Shown here one piece after another: positions 1 to 5,483 of a stretch of 5,483 nt of DNA (positions within the stretch are counted from its first letter, which is position 1; every line of letters starts with the position of its first letter). A program made the position numbers and the translations under genes. Under the pieces are notes generated by a model that saw only the letters and a list, made by a program, of their open reading frames with translations, ran no database searches and was not told the DNA's origin. The stretch is from contig JBMFXC010000104.1 in the NCBI GenBank assembly GCA_049964655.1, forward strand, positions 1-5,483. The letters are read 5' to 3'. Source of the DNA: JAJZJT01 sp049964655 (GTDB taxonomy: Bacteria > Actinomycetota > Acidimicrobiia > Acidimicrobiales > RAAP-2).

Positions 1-124
1 GAGCTTCGTCGAGGAGATCCCGAAGACCTCGGTCGGCAAGTTCGACAAGAAGGTCCTGCGAGCCGAGCACGCAGAAGGGCGGCTCGCCGTGGTCGAAGTG
101 ACGCCCGGCACGCCCCCGGCGTGA
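1..124 (+). CDS. AMP-forming acyl-CoA synthetase, C-terminal end (partial)
   Basis: Only the last 40 codons lie in the window, read from base 2 to the TGA at 122-124; the gene starts beyond the left edge. The visible peptide begins SFVEEIPKTSVGKFDKKVLR. This is the A10 motif of the ANL (adenylate-forming) superfamily: P-K-T-x-x-G-K followed by K-x-L-R. The lysine after the glycine (visible residue 13) is the conserved catalytic lysine that contacts the acyl adenylate. The motif and the short tail after it fit fatty-acyl-CoA ligases of the FadD type, which activate a carboxylic acid with ATP and load it onto CoA. Chain length and substrate cannot be judged without the N-terminal domain. The stop codon overlaps the start of the next gene by four bases, so the two are probably co-transcribed. 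Confidence 0.85.
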   Translation, partial: SFVEEIPKTSVGKFDKKVLRAEHAEGRLAVVEVTPGTPPA

Positions 125-345
125 CCGGGGGGAGCGAGGACCTCGCCGACCGGCTGTCCGTGTTGGCCGAGGAGTTGGCTGACGCAGCCCTCGACTGCTT
201 GCGCCGGGCGGCCGAGGAGGTCCGGTCGACTGGTGTGGCAGACCCCGCCCTCGTCGCCGAGGAGAAGCGGCTGACCAGGGCCCGGCGGGCGGTCGACAAG
301 GCGGTGACGCTGCTCAGGTCTCCGGCGGGCGAGGGAGCCGATTGA
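121..345 (+). CDS. Small hypothetical protein, 74 aa
   Basis: I do not recognise this protein family. The frame starts with GTG at 121, which overlaps the TGA of the acyl-CoA synthetase as GTGA, a usual arrangement for translational coupling; no Shine-Dalgarno sequence is obvious. About 90% of codons end in G or C, as in the neighbouring genes, which supports real coding. The product is soluble with no membrane segment or signal peptide, rich in Ala, Glu, Asp, Arg and Leu, and looks almost wholly helical. There is an acidic amphipathic N-terminal half (about 5-33), a short break near STGVADP (36-42) and a basic second helix (about 43-67, with RARRAVDKA). It has the look of a two-helix hairpin, perhaps a small partner protein, but no function can be assigned. 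Its last 32 bases overlap the end of the convergent LOG-family gene. Confidence 0.65.
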   Translation: MTGGSEDLADRLSVLAEELADAALDCLRRAAEEVRSTGVADPALVAEEKRLTRARRAVDKAVTLLRSPAGEGAD

Positions 346-1408
346 GCGTGTCGATGAGCTGGCGGAGTCGTCCGTAGCCCAGCTTGTCGAAGCGCAAGGC
401 CAGGCGCGCCTGGTCGAGGTGGTCGCCGCTCGAGCGCTCGGGAGGCAGCGGGTCGCTCCGGCGGATCCGGCCGCGCACGACGATGTCGGAGAAATCGTCG
501 TTCAAGGCCTCGAGCTCGGTGTCGGTCGGCAGCCAGTGCAGACGGAGGACGAGCAGGTCGCCGACCCACCGGCAGCCCTGGTAGTTGTGGTAGAAGCCGA
601 GCAGTTCGGCGACCGCGGTCGTCACGTCGTCGGTGATCCGGAAAAGGGCCCGGTCCTCGGGGGCGATGAGCCCACGAGGAACGAGCTCGTGGTCGACGAA
701 GTCGAGCCACGAGGACCAGTAGGTCCCGCCGGGGACGTCGAGCAGGACGACCGGCGACGGGACGGCCTTGCCGGTCTGGAGCAGGGTGAGCAGCTCGTAG
801 GACTCGTCGAGGGTGCCGAAGCCTCCTGGGAGCACCACGTAGCCGTCCGACTCCTTGACCAGCATGAGCTTGCGGGTGAAGAAGTACCGCATCTCGACCA
901 GCTTCGGGTCCTGGGCGATGAAGCGGTTGGCGCCCTGCTCGAAGGGGAGCCGGATGTTCACGCCGATCGACCGGTCGCGTCCGGCCCCCTCCATGCCGGC
1001 GGCCATGATGCCCGGTCCCGCGCCGGTGACGACCATCCAGTCGGCAGCGGCCATCGCCTCGGCGACGGCCCGGGTGTGCGCGTAGGCGGGGTGGTCGCTC
1101 CGGGTCCGGGCCGACCCGAAGACGGTGATCTTGCGCACCGAGCGGTAGGGCCGGAAGACGTCGAACGCCTCGGCCATCTCGGCCAGCGCGGCATCGGCCA
1201 GCTTCAGGTCGACGAGGTCGGTGCGGCCTGCAGCCAGACGGCCCACCGTCTCGGCCATCGACTGGTAGAGCCGGCGCTCGCCGGCAGTGAGCTCGAGTGT
1301 CGCCAGGCAGGCGGCTACTGCCGCGCCGACGGCCTCGGCGACCTCGTCGGGGTCGGCAGCAGAACGGACGGGGGCGGGCTCTGCCGGCCCGGCCGGGGCA
1401 GCGGTCAC
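314..1408 (-). CDS. LOG-family (TIGR00730-type) Rossmann-fold protein, putative nucleoside 5'-monophosphate phosphoribohydrolase
   Basis: Members of this family hydrolyse the N-glycosidic bond of nucleoside 5'-monophosphates, giving free base and ribose 5-phosphate. Plant LOG enzymes act on cytokinin ribotides and E. coli PpnN on purine nucleotides. Counting from the GTG at 1408 the protein has 364 residues. Visible motifs are VFGSAR (96-101), the nucleotide-binding loop TGAGPGIM (128-135), FFTRK (176-180) and the hallmark PGGFGTLDE (194-202), which holds the family's active-site glutamate. A helical N-terminal region of about 90 residues precedes the core. A tail of about 95 residues (GFYHNYQ from 271, then WVGDLLVLRLHWLP) follows it, so the protein is much longer than the roughly 180-220 aa minimal LOG enzymes. 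The start is uncertain: GTG 1408 sits one base after the cofGH stop (TGAGGTG) and suits re-initiation, while GTG 1444 would give 376 aa and a 35-base overlap. Neither has a clear ribosome-binding site. The real substrate is not shown by the sequence, and a purine nucleotide is at least as likely as a cytokinin. Confidence 0.85.
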   Translation of the reverse strand: MTAAPAGPAEPAPVRSAADPDEVAEAVGAAVAACLATLELTAGERRLYQSMAETVGRLAAGRTDLVDLKLADAALAEMAEAFDVFRPYRSVRKITVFGSARTRSDHPAYAHTRAVAEAMAAADWMVVTGAGPGIMAAGMEGAGRDRSIGVNIRLPFEQGANRFIAQDPKLVEMRYFFTRKLMLVKESDGYVVLPGGFGTLDESYELLTLLQTGKAVPSPVVLLDVPGGTYWSSWLDFVDHELVPRGLIAPEDRALFRITDDVTTAVAELLGFYHNYQGCRWVGDLLVLRLHWLPTDTELEALNDDFSDIVVRGRIRRSDPLPPERSSGDHLDQARLALRFDKLGYGRLRQLIDTLNRLPRPPET

Positions 1409-1409
1409 C

Positions 1410-3782
1410 TCAGGAGGAGACGGCGCGCGCTGGTTCGCCGACACGCCCGTAGAGGGTCGTGCGTTGGACGAGCCTCCGCCCGATGGGCGCGACCAGGGCG
1501 GCGAAGTCGGACGGTTGCATGGCCTGGCCGTGCTCGGCTCCGGCAGCCCGCGAGATGTTCTCGTCCATGAGCGTCCCGCCCAGGTCGTTGGCACCGGCTT
1601 GGAGCAGCTGACGCACACCGTCGGCCCCCAGCTTGACCCAGCTCGCCTGGACGTTGTCGATCGACCCGGCGTAGGCGATGCGCCCGACAGCGTGGACGAG
1701 CAAGGTCTCACGGAAGGTCGGTCCGCGGCGAGCCCGGTGACGGAGGTAGATGGGCGTTGCCATGTGGACGAACGGCAGGGGGACGAACTCGGTGAACCCA
1801 CCGGTCTCGTGCTGGAGCGCCCGGGTCCGCACCAGATGGCGGGCCCACGAACGGGTTTGCTCGACGGAGCCGAACATCATCGTGACGTTGGAGCGCAAGC
1901 CGACCTGGTGGGCTGTCCGGTGGACCTCGAGCCACTGCTCGGTGTCGATCTTGTCGGGGCAGAGGATGGCACGCACCTCGTCGTCGAGGATCTCGGCCGC
2001 CGTGCCGGGCAGGGTCCGCAGCCCCGCCTCGTAGAGCCGGCTGAGGTAGATGGCGAGCGACTCGCCGGAGCGCCGGGCGCCTTCGGTGACTTCGAGGGCG
2101 GAGAAACCGTGGACGTGGATGGAGGGCGAGCCGGCGCGGACCGCCCGGACGACGTCGAGGTAGTACTCCCCGTCGAAGTCCGGATGGATCCCGCCTTGCA
2201 GGCACACCTCGGTGGCCCCCGCGGCGGCGGCCTCGCGGACGCGCTCGGTGATGTCTCCGAGCTCGAGCACGTAGGGGCGTCCGCGCAGGTCGAGGGAGAG
2301 CGGCCCCTTGGAGAAGGCGCAGAAGCGGCACTTGAAGGTGCACACGTTGGTGTAGTTGATGTTGCGGTTGGCGACGTAGGTCACCTCGTCGCCGACGATG
2401 CGCCGCCGGAGCTCGTCGGCCACCTCCACCACGGCACGGACCTCGGGACCGCGAGCGGAGAACAACGTCACGAGCTCGTCCTCGTCGGGCTCCTCGCCGG
2501 CCAGGACGCCGGTGAGGACGTCGGCGACCGCCGAGCGGGCAGCGTGGGCGCCGTCAGGCCGACTGGCTGAGGACGTGCCGTGGGCGCCTGGTTGTCCGGT
2601 GCCGCCGACCAGGGACGGGGGCGCGACGGTGCCGCCCGAGCACCAGGGGTGGTCGCGGGCGAGGCCCTCGGCGTCCGACGCGGCGAGGACCGGGAAGCGG
2701 ACGGGTTCGGCCAGCCAACGCTCGGGGTCGAGGGCGAAGCGGGGGTAGACGGTCAGACGGGGCGCCAGCGTGTGCCCGACCGCCTCGGTGGCGGCGCGCA
2801 GGATGGCGAGGTCGGGCCACGCCCGCTCCGGGTTGACGTGGTCCGCCGTGACCGGCGAGACGCCACCCCAGTCGTCGATGCCCGACGCCACCAGGGGGCC
2901 GAGGTCGTCGGAGAGGTTGGGGGGTGCCTGGACGTGCACCTCGGGCGGGAGGAGGAGCCGGGCCACCGCGATCGTCCAGTGGAGCTCCTCGGGCGGACAG
3001 GCCGGGGCCCGGTGCATCGCCGTGCCGGGTTTGGGCAGGAAGTTCTGGACGATCACCTCCTGGACGTGCCCGTGCCGCCGGTGGCTGGCGGCGATGGCCC
3101 GGAGGGTGTCGATACGGGAACGACGCGACTCGCCGATACCGACCAGCAGGCCGGTGGTGAAGGGGATGGCTGCCCGGCCGGCGGCTTCCAGGGTGGCCAG
3201 TCGGCGCTCGGGGAGCTTGTCGGGCGAGCCTCGGTGAGCGTCGAGGTCCGGTGCCAGCGACTCGAGCATCATGCCCTGGCTGGCCGTCACGCTCCGGAGG
3301 CGGAGGAGGTCGTCCTCGGAGAGGGCACCGGCATTGGCATGGGGAAGCAGGCCAGTCTCGTCGAGGACGGCCTGACAGGCGGCAACCAGGTAGTCGACCG
3401 TCGAGGTGTACCCGTGGGAGGTGAGCCATGCCCGGGCGGTCGGGTACCGCTCTTCGGGGCACTCGCCGAGGGTGAAGAGCGCCTCGGTGCACCCGGCTGC
3501 CTGTCCGGCCCGGGCGATGGCGAGCACCTCGTCGAGGTCGAGGTAGGGAGCGGGGAGCCGAGCCGGCGCCTTGGCGAAGGTGCAGTAGCCGCAGCGGTCG
3601 CGGCAGAGCATGGTGAGGGGGATGAACACCTTGGGCGAGAAGGTGATCCGGTTGCCGTGGGCGTCGTCGCGCACGGCACGGGCGCGGGCGGTCAGCTCAC
3701 TGAGGCTCGAGGAGGCCACGTCGTCGTCGGAAAGCTCCCCGGCTGCGCGAGTCGACCGGAAGGAGACTGGGGAGGCTGACAT
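1410..3782 (-). CDS. fbiC: Bifunctional FO synthase (CofG-CofH fusion; 7,8-didemethyl-8-hydroxy-5-deazariboflavin synthase)
   Basis: This cytosolic enzyme with two radical SAM domains joins tyrosine and 5-amino-6-ribitylamino-uracil to form FO, the chromophore of coenzyme F420. From the ATG at 3782 it has 790 residues. The N-terminal CofG half carries the iron-sulfur motif CRDRCGYC (Cys60, 64, 67) and the CofG signature WGGVSP with VNPE (305-319). A linker rich in Gly, Ser and Ala (about 383-417) leads to the CofH half, with a second motif CTFKCRFC (Cys481, 485, 488), then LQGGIHPDFDGEYY, FVPLPFVHMATP, NVQASWVKLG and NDLGGTLMDEN (732-742). Both cysteine triads are intact, so both half-reactions should work. 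M. tuberculosis FbiC is of similar build and slightly longer. The ATG was chosen because an AAGG element overlapping the pgl stop lies about 8 bases upstream and the gap to pgl is then 10 bases. An in-frame GTG at 3824 would add 14 residues but overlap pgl by 32 bases. Confidence 0.95.
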   Translation of the reverse strand: MSASPVSFRSTRAAGELSDDDVASSSLSELTARARAVRDDAHGNRITFSPKVFIPLTMLCRDRCGYCTFAKAPARLPAPYLDLDEVLAIARAGQAAGCTEALFTLGECPEERYPTARAWLTSHGYTSTVDYLVAACQAVLDETGLLPHANAGALSEDDLLRLRSVTASQGMMLESLAPDLDAHRGSPDKLPERRLATLEAAGRAAIPFTTGLLVGIGESRRSRIDTLRAIAASHRRHGHVQEVIVQNFLPKPGTAMHRAPACPPEELHWTIAVARLLLPPEVHVQAPPNLSDDLGPLVASGIDDWGGVSPVTADHVNPERAWPDLAILRAATEAVGHTLAPRLTVYPRFALDPERWLAEPVRFPVLAASDAEGLARDHPWCSGGTVAPPSLVGGTGQPGAHGTSSASRPDGAHAARSAVADVLTGVLAGEEPDEDELVTLFSARGPEVRAVVEVADELRRRIVGDEVTYVANRNINYTNVCTFKCRFCAFSKGPLSLDLRGRPYVLELGDITERVREAAAAGATEVCLQGGIHPDFDGEYYLDVVRAVRAGSPSIHVHGFSALEVTEGARRSGESLAIYLSRLYEAGLRTLPGTAAEILDDEVRAILCPDKIDTEQWLEVHRTAHQVGLRSNVTMMFGSVEQTRSWARHLVRTRALQHETGGFTEFVPLPFVHMATPIYLRHRARRGPTFRETLLVHAVGRIAYAGSIDNVQASWVKLGADGVRQLLQAGANDLGGTLMDENISRAAGAEHGQAMQPSDFAALVAPIGRRLVQRTTLYGRVGEPARAVSS

Positions 3783-3797
3783 CTCGCCCACCTTACC
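3783..3797 (-). promoter_or_regulatory. Ribosome-binding site of cofGH overlapping the pgl stop codon
   Basis: Read on the - strand, the pgl stop TAA (3795-3793) runs directly into GGTGGGCGAG and then the cofGH ATG at 3782. The AAGG core formed by the last two bases of the stop and the next two lies about 8 bases before the ATG, a normal Shine-Dalgarno distance. Ribosomes ending on pgl would be placed at this site, which suggests coupled translation and supports the ATG over the upstream GTG at 3824. Confidence 0.5.
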
Positions 3798-4524
3798 CAG
3801 CCTCTTCGACGCGGGCAGGGCCACGGCCGGGGGGTGGTCCGGTCCCCCAGGCTTCCTCGTCGACGAGCCAGATCACCCTGTCGGCCTGCACCCGACCGGC
3901 AGGGAGGTCTTCCCCGGCGAGGACGCGGGCAAGGGCGTCTCGCCGGGCGGCGCCAGACACCGTGAAGACGACCGTCCGGGCGCGGGCGATCGCCGGCAGC
4001 GTGAGGGTCAGTCGGTCGTGTGGGTTCCGGGCGGCGGGGTCGCTGCTTGGCACCACCAGCCGACCGGGGTCGTCGATCTCGAGCGCTTCGGAGCCGGCGA
4101 ACAGCGACGCCGTATGCCCGTCCGGCCCCATGCCGAGGTGGACGAGGTCGAGGGAGACCAGGCCGGCGACGAGCGCTCCGTAGCGCGTCGCGGCCTGGGC
4201 GGGGTCGCCTCCTTCGTACATCGGGTGGTCGGACCGCACCGGCCCGACGCGCCCGAGGAGGGCCTCGACGGCGAGGCGGTGGTTCGAGTCGGGGTCGTCG
4301 ACGGGGACGCACCGTTCGTCGCCCCAGAAGACGTCGATCGCCGACCAGTCGACCGGACCGCCGGGCGGGGCGACTGCGGCCAGGCGCTCGTAGCAGGCCC
4401 GCGCTGTCGGCCCACCGGAGAGGAACAGGGACGCACCGGCGGGCTCGGCCGACGCCAGGATGTCAGTGACGAGCCGGGCGAACGCATCGGGGACCGAGGG
4501 GACGACCTCGACGGTGCCGTTCAC
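3793..4524 (-). CDS. pgl: 6-phosphogluconolactonase
   Basis: Pgl (DevB type) hydrolyses 6-phosphoglucono-1,5-lactone to 6-phosphogluconate, the second step of the oxidative pentose phosphate pathway, in the cytoplasm. At 243 residues it has the normal family length. The conserved blocks are present in order: LSGGPT (35-40, phosphate-binding loop), VFWGDER (65-71), DSNHRLA (79-85), LGMGPDGHTASLF (130-142, with His137 in the usual active-site histidine position) and RLTLTLPAI (171-179). The C-terminal stretch ADRVIWLVDEEA (214-225) also fits the family. It starts with GTG at 4524, and an AGGAGG sequence ends about 10 bases upstream. It lies 43 bases after tal and 10 bases before cofGH, all in one direction. 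No zwf or opcA lies between tal and pgl, although these often sit there in actinobacteria. The lactone may therefore come from a G6P dehydrogenase encoded elsewhere, either NADP- or F420-dependent. Confidence 0.93.
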   Translation of the reverse strand: MNGTVEVVPSVPDAFARLVTDILASAEPAGASLFLSGGPTARACYERLAAVAPPGGPVDWSAIDVFWGDERCVPVDDPDSNHRLAVEALLGRVGPVRSDHPMYEGGDPAQAATRYGALVAGLVSLDLVHLGMGPDGHTASLFAGSEALEIDDPGRLVVPSSDPAARNPHDRLTLTLPAIARARTVVFTVSGAARRDALARVLAGEDLPAGRVQADRVIWLVDEEAWGTGPPPGRGPARVEEAG

Positions 4525-4534
4525 CGGCCGGAGG

Positions 4535-4542
4535 CCTCCTCC
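4535..4542 (-). promoter_or_regulatory. Ribosome-binding site of pgl
   Basis: On the - strand a purine-rich GGAGGAGG lies at about 4542-4535, ten bases before the GTG start at 4524. It is a strong match to the anti-Shine-Dalgarno sequence and supports the GTG as the pgl start. Its last five bases form the left half of the palindrome GGAGGCCTCC. Confidence 0.6.
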
Positions 4543-4567
4543 GCCGTGCCGTCGACCGCCGAGGGCG

Positions 4568-5483
4568 TCATGCGTCGCCCGCCGCCTGCGGCTCGCCCCG
4601 TCCCGTCAGGCGATCCGCCTTGGCTCGCAGCGTGGCAAGGAGCTCGTCGAAGGAGGCGGCGAAGCTGGCCACGCCTTCTGCCTCGAGGGTGGTCGCCACG
4701 TCGGCCAGGTCGATCCCACCGGCACCAAGTCGCTCGGTGGTGGCGTCGGCGTCGTCGAGTGCTTCGTCGACCGTGCGGGCCACTCTGCCGTGGTCGAGGA
4801 AGGCGGCGATGGTGGCCTCTGGCATGGTGTTGACGGTGTCCGGTCCGATCAGGGTGTCGACGTAGGCGAGGTCGGGATAGGCCGGGTTCTTGGTCGACGT
4901 CGAGGCCCACAACGGTCGTTGGACTCGTGCCCCCCGGGCGGCCAGCGCATCCCACCGCGGACCCGAGAAGCGCTGCCGGAACAAGCGGTAGGCCTGTCGG
5001 GCCTGGGCCACGGCGGCGCGCCCCCGGAGCTCGAGCAGGCTGGCGTCGGCACCGTCGCCGACGGCGGCTTCGATCCTCCGGTCCACCTCGGTGTCCACCC
5101 GGGAGACGAAGAACGAGGCCACGCTGGCTACGCCTGAGAGGTCCTCCACGCCCGAGGCGAGGAGCGCCTCGAGCCCCGACAGGTAGGCCTCGATGACCTC
5201 GTCGTAACGCTGGAGGCTGAAGATCAGGGTGACGTTGATGCTGCGCCCTTCGGCGATCATCGAACGGATAGCCGGCACGCCTTCGACGGTGGCGGGGATC
5301 TTGACCAGCAGGTTCGGCTGGTGGATCCGCTCGTGGAGAGCACGGGCGGCCGTCTCGGTGCCGGGCCCGTCGTGGGCCAGGGACGGGGCGACCTCGACCG
5401 AGACGAAGCCGTCGGCGCCTCCGGAGCCGTCGTGGACGGGTCGGAGCACGGCGAGGGCGTCGGTGATGTCGTCGACGACCATG
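4568..5483 (-). CDS. tal: Transaldolase (partial, N-terminus beyond the right edge)
   Basis: Transaldolase moves a dihydroxyacetone unit between sugar phosphates (sedoheptulose 7-phosphate plus glyceraldehyde 3-phosphate to erythrose 4-phosphate plus fructose 6-phosphate) in the non-oxidative pentose phosphate pathway. The window holds 304 residues, counted from a methionine codon at 5482 that is probably internal. Actinobacterial transaldolases have roughly 370 residues, so about 65 N-terminal residues, including the usual TSNPTIF block, appear to lie outside. Visible landmarks are FVSVEV (27-31, Glu30), NLLVKIPAT (57-65, with Lys61 as the Schiff-base lysine), INVTLIFS (82-89), VASFFVSRVD (121-130, Ser and Arg of the phosphate site), then VQRPLWASTSTKNPAY and IGPDTVNTMP, which are typical of the actinobacterial/cyanobacterial long subfamily. 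It ends with TGA at 4568, before the domain that forms Tal-Pgi fusions in some bacteria, so it is a stand-alone transaldolase. It is the first visible gene of the - strand operon, and any promoter is outside the window. Confidence 0.93.
   Translation of the reverse strand, partial: MVVDDITDALAVLRPVHDGSGGADGFVSVEVAPSLAHDGPGTETAARALHERIHQPNLLVKIPATVEGVPAIRSMIAEGRSINVTLIFSLQRYDEVIEAYLSGLEALLASGVEDLSGVASVASFFVSRVDTEVDRRIEAAVGDGADASLLELRGRAAVAQARQAYRLFRQRFSGPRWDALAARGARVQRPLWASTSTKNPAYPDLAYVDTLIGPDTVNTMPEATIAAFLDHGRVARTVDEALDDADATTERLGAGGIDLADVATTLEAEGVASFAASFDELLATLRAKADRLTGRGEPQAAGDA

Noticed and set aside
419..1570. Long + strand open frame (383 codons) across the LOG gene
   Set aside because: It is antisense to a gene with clear family motifs. 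Its product is low in complexity (Gly, Val, Asp, Arg, Glu) with no known motif, as is usual for shadow frames in GC-rich DNA.
1409..1801. Extension of the LOG protein upstream to 1801 (495 codons in total)
   Set aside because: The extra N-terminal part lies wholly inside cofGH in another frame, is Ser/Pro/Arg/Thr-rich and does not resemble the family; the homologous region begins well after 1408.
1287..2570. Long + strand open frame (427 codons) antisense to the CofH half
   Set aside because: The opposite strand encodes an unmistakable CofH domain. This frame shows no domain motif and has shadow-like composition.
2580..3779. Long + strand open frame (399 codons) antisense to the CofG half
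   Set aside because: It mirrors the reading frame of CofG in GC-rich codons, with no motif, no ribosome-binding site and repetitive Gly/Val/Glu/Asp composition.
3783..3824. GTG at 3824 as the cofGH start
   Set aside because: It would overlap pgl by 32 bases, and the added 14 residues show nothing conserved. The ATG at 3782 has a well-spaced AAGG and a normal 10-base gap.
3610..4833. Long + strand open frame (407 codons) spanning cofGH start, pgl and tal end
   Set aside because: It crosses three well-supported - strand genes, and its product ends in an arginine-rich low-complexity run typical of out-of-frame translation.
1..5483. CRISPR array, tRNA/rRNA, transposon ends or prophage-like genes
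   Set aside because: The whole window is read through by ordinary metabolic genes with uniform GC-rich codon use. I saw no spaced repeats, tRNA-like folds or transposase motifs. Frequent GTCGTC/CTCGTC runs come from codon use for Asp, Glu and Val, not from a repeat element.

Overview
The window is GC-rich and packed with coding sequence. G/C dominates codon third positions, and several starts are GTG. Together with a fused FO synthase (CofGH/FbiC type) and an actinobacterial-style transaldolase, this points to a high-GC actinobacterium. An acidimicrobial or related lineage is possible, but the sequence does not fix the taxon. No RNA genes, insertion sequences, CRISPR arrays or long repeats were seen, and no stretch over about 45 bases lacks a gene.

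Layout: two gene groups run towards each other and meet at 314-345. From the left, on the + strand, come the last 40 codons of an AMP-forming acyl-CoA synthetase (ending at 124) and a 74-residue protein of unknown function (121-345) joined to it by a 4-base stop/start overlap. From the right, on the - strand, runs a compact set that looks like one operon: transaldolase (tal, entering at the right edge), 6-phosphogluconolactonase (pgl), bifunctional FO synthase (cofGH/fbiC) and a LOG-family nucleotide phosphoribohydrolase-like protein. Gaps within this set are 43, 10 and 1 bases. The last gene ends inside the 3' end of the small + strand gene.

How the genes may work together: Tal and Pgl belong to the pentose phosphate pathway. 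CofGH makes FO, the deazaflavin chromophore of coenzyme F420. In many actinobacteria F420 is reduced by an F420-dependent glucose-6-phosphate dehydrogenase, whose product is 6-phosphogluconolactone, the substrate of Pgl. LOG-family enzymes split nucleoside 5'-monophosphates into base and ribose 5-phosphate, which feeds the non-oxidative pentose phosphate branch containing Tal. The operon therefore has a plausible shared theme of sugar-phosphate and F420 redox metabolism, but this is inference from gene order and family knowledge. All recognised genes belong to known families. I found no convincing new system; the least explained element is the 74-residue protein.
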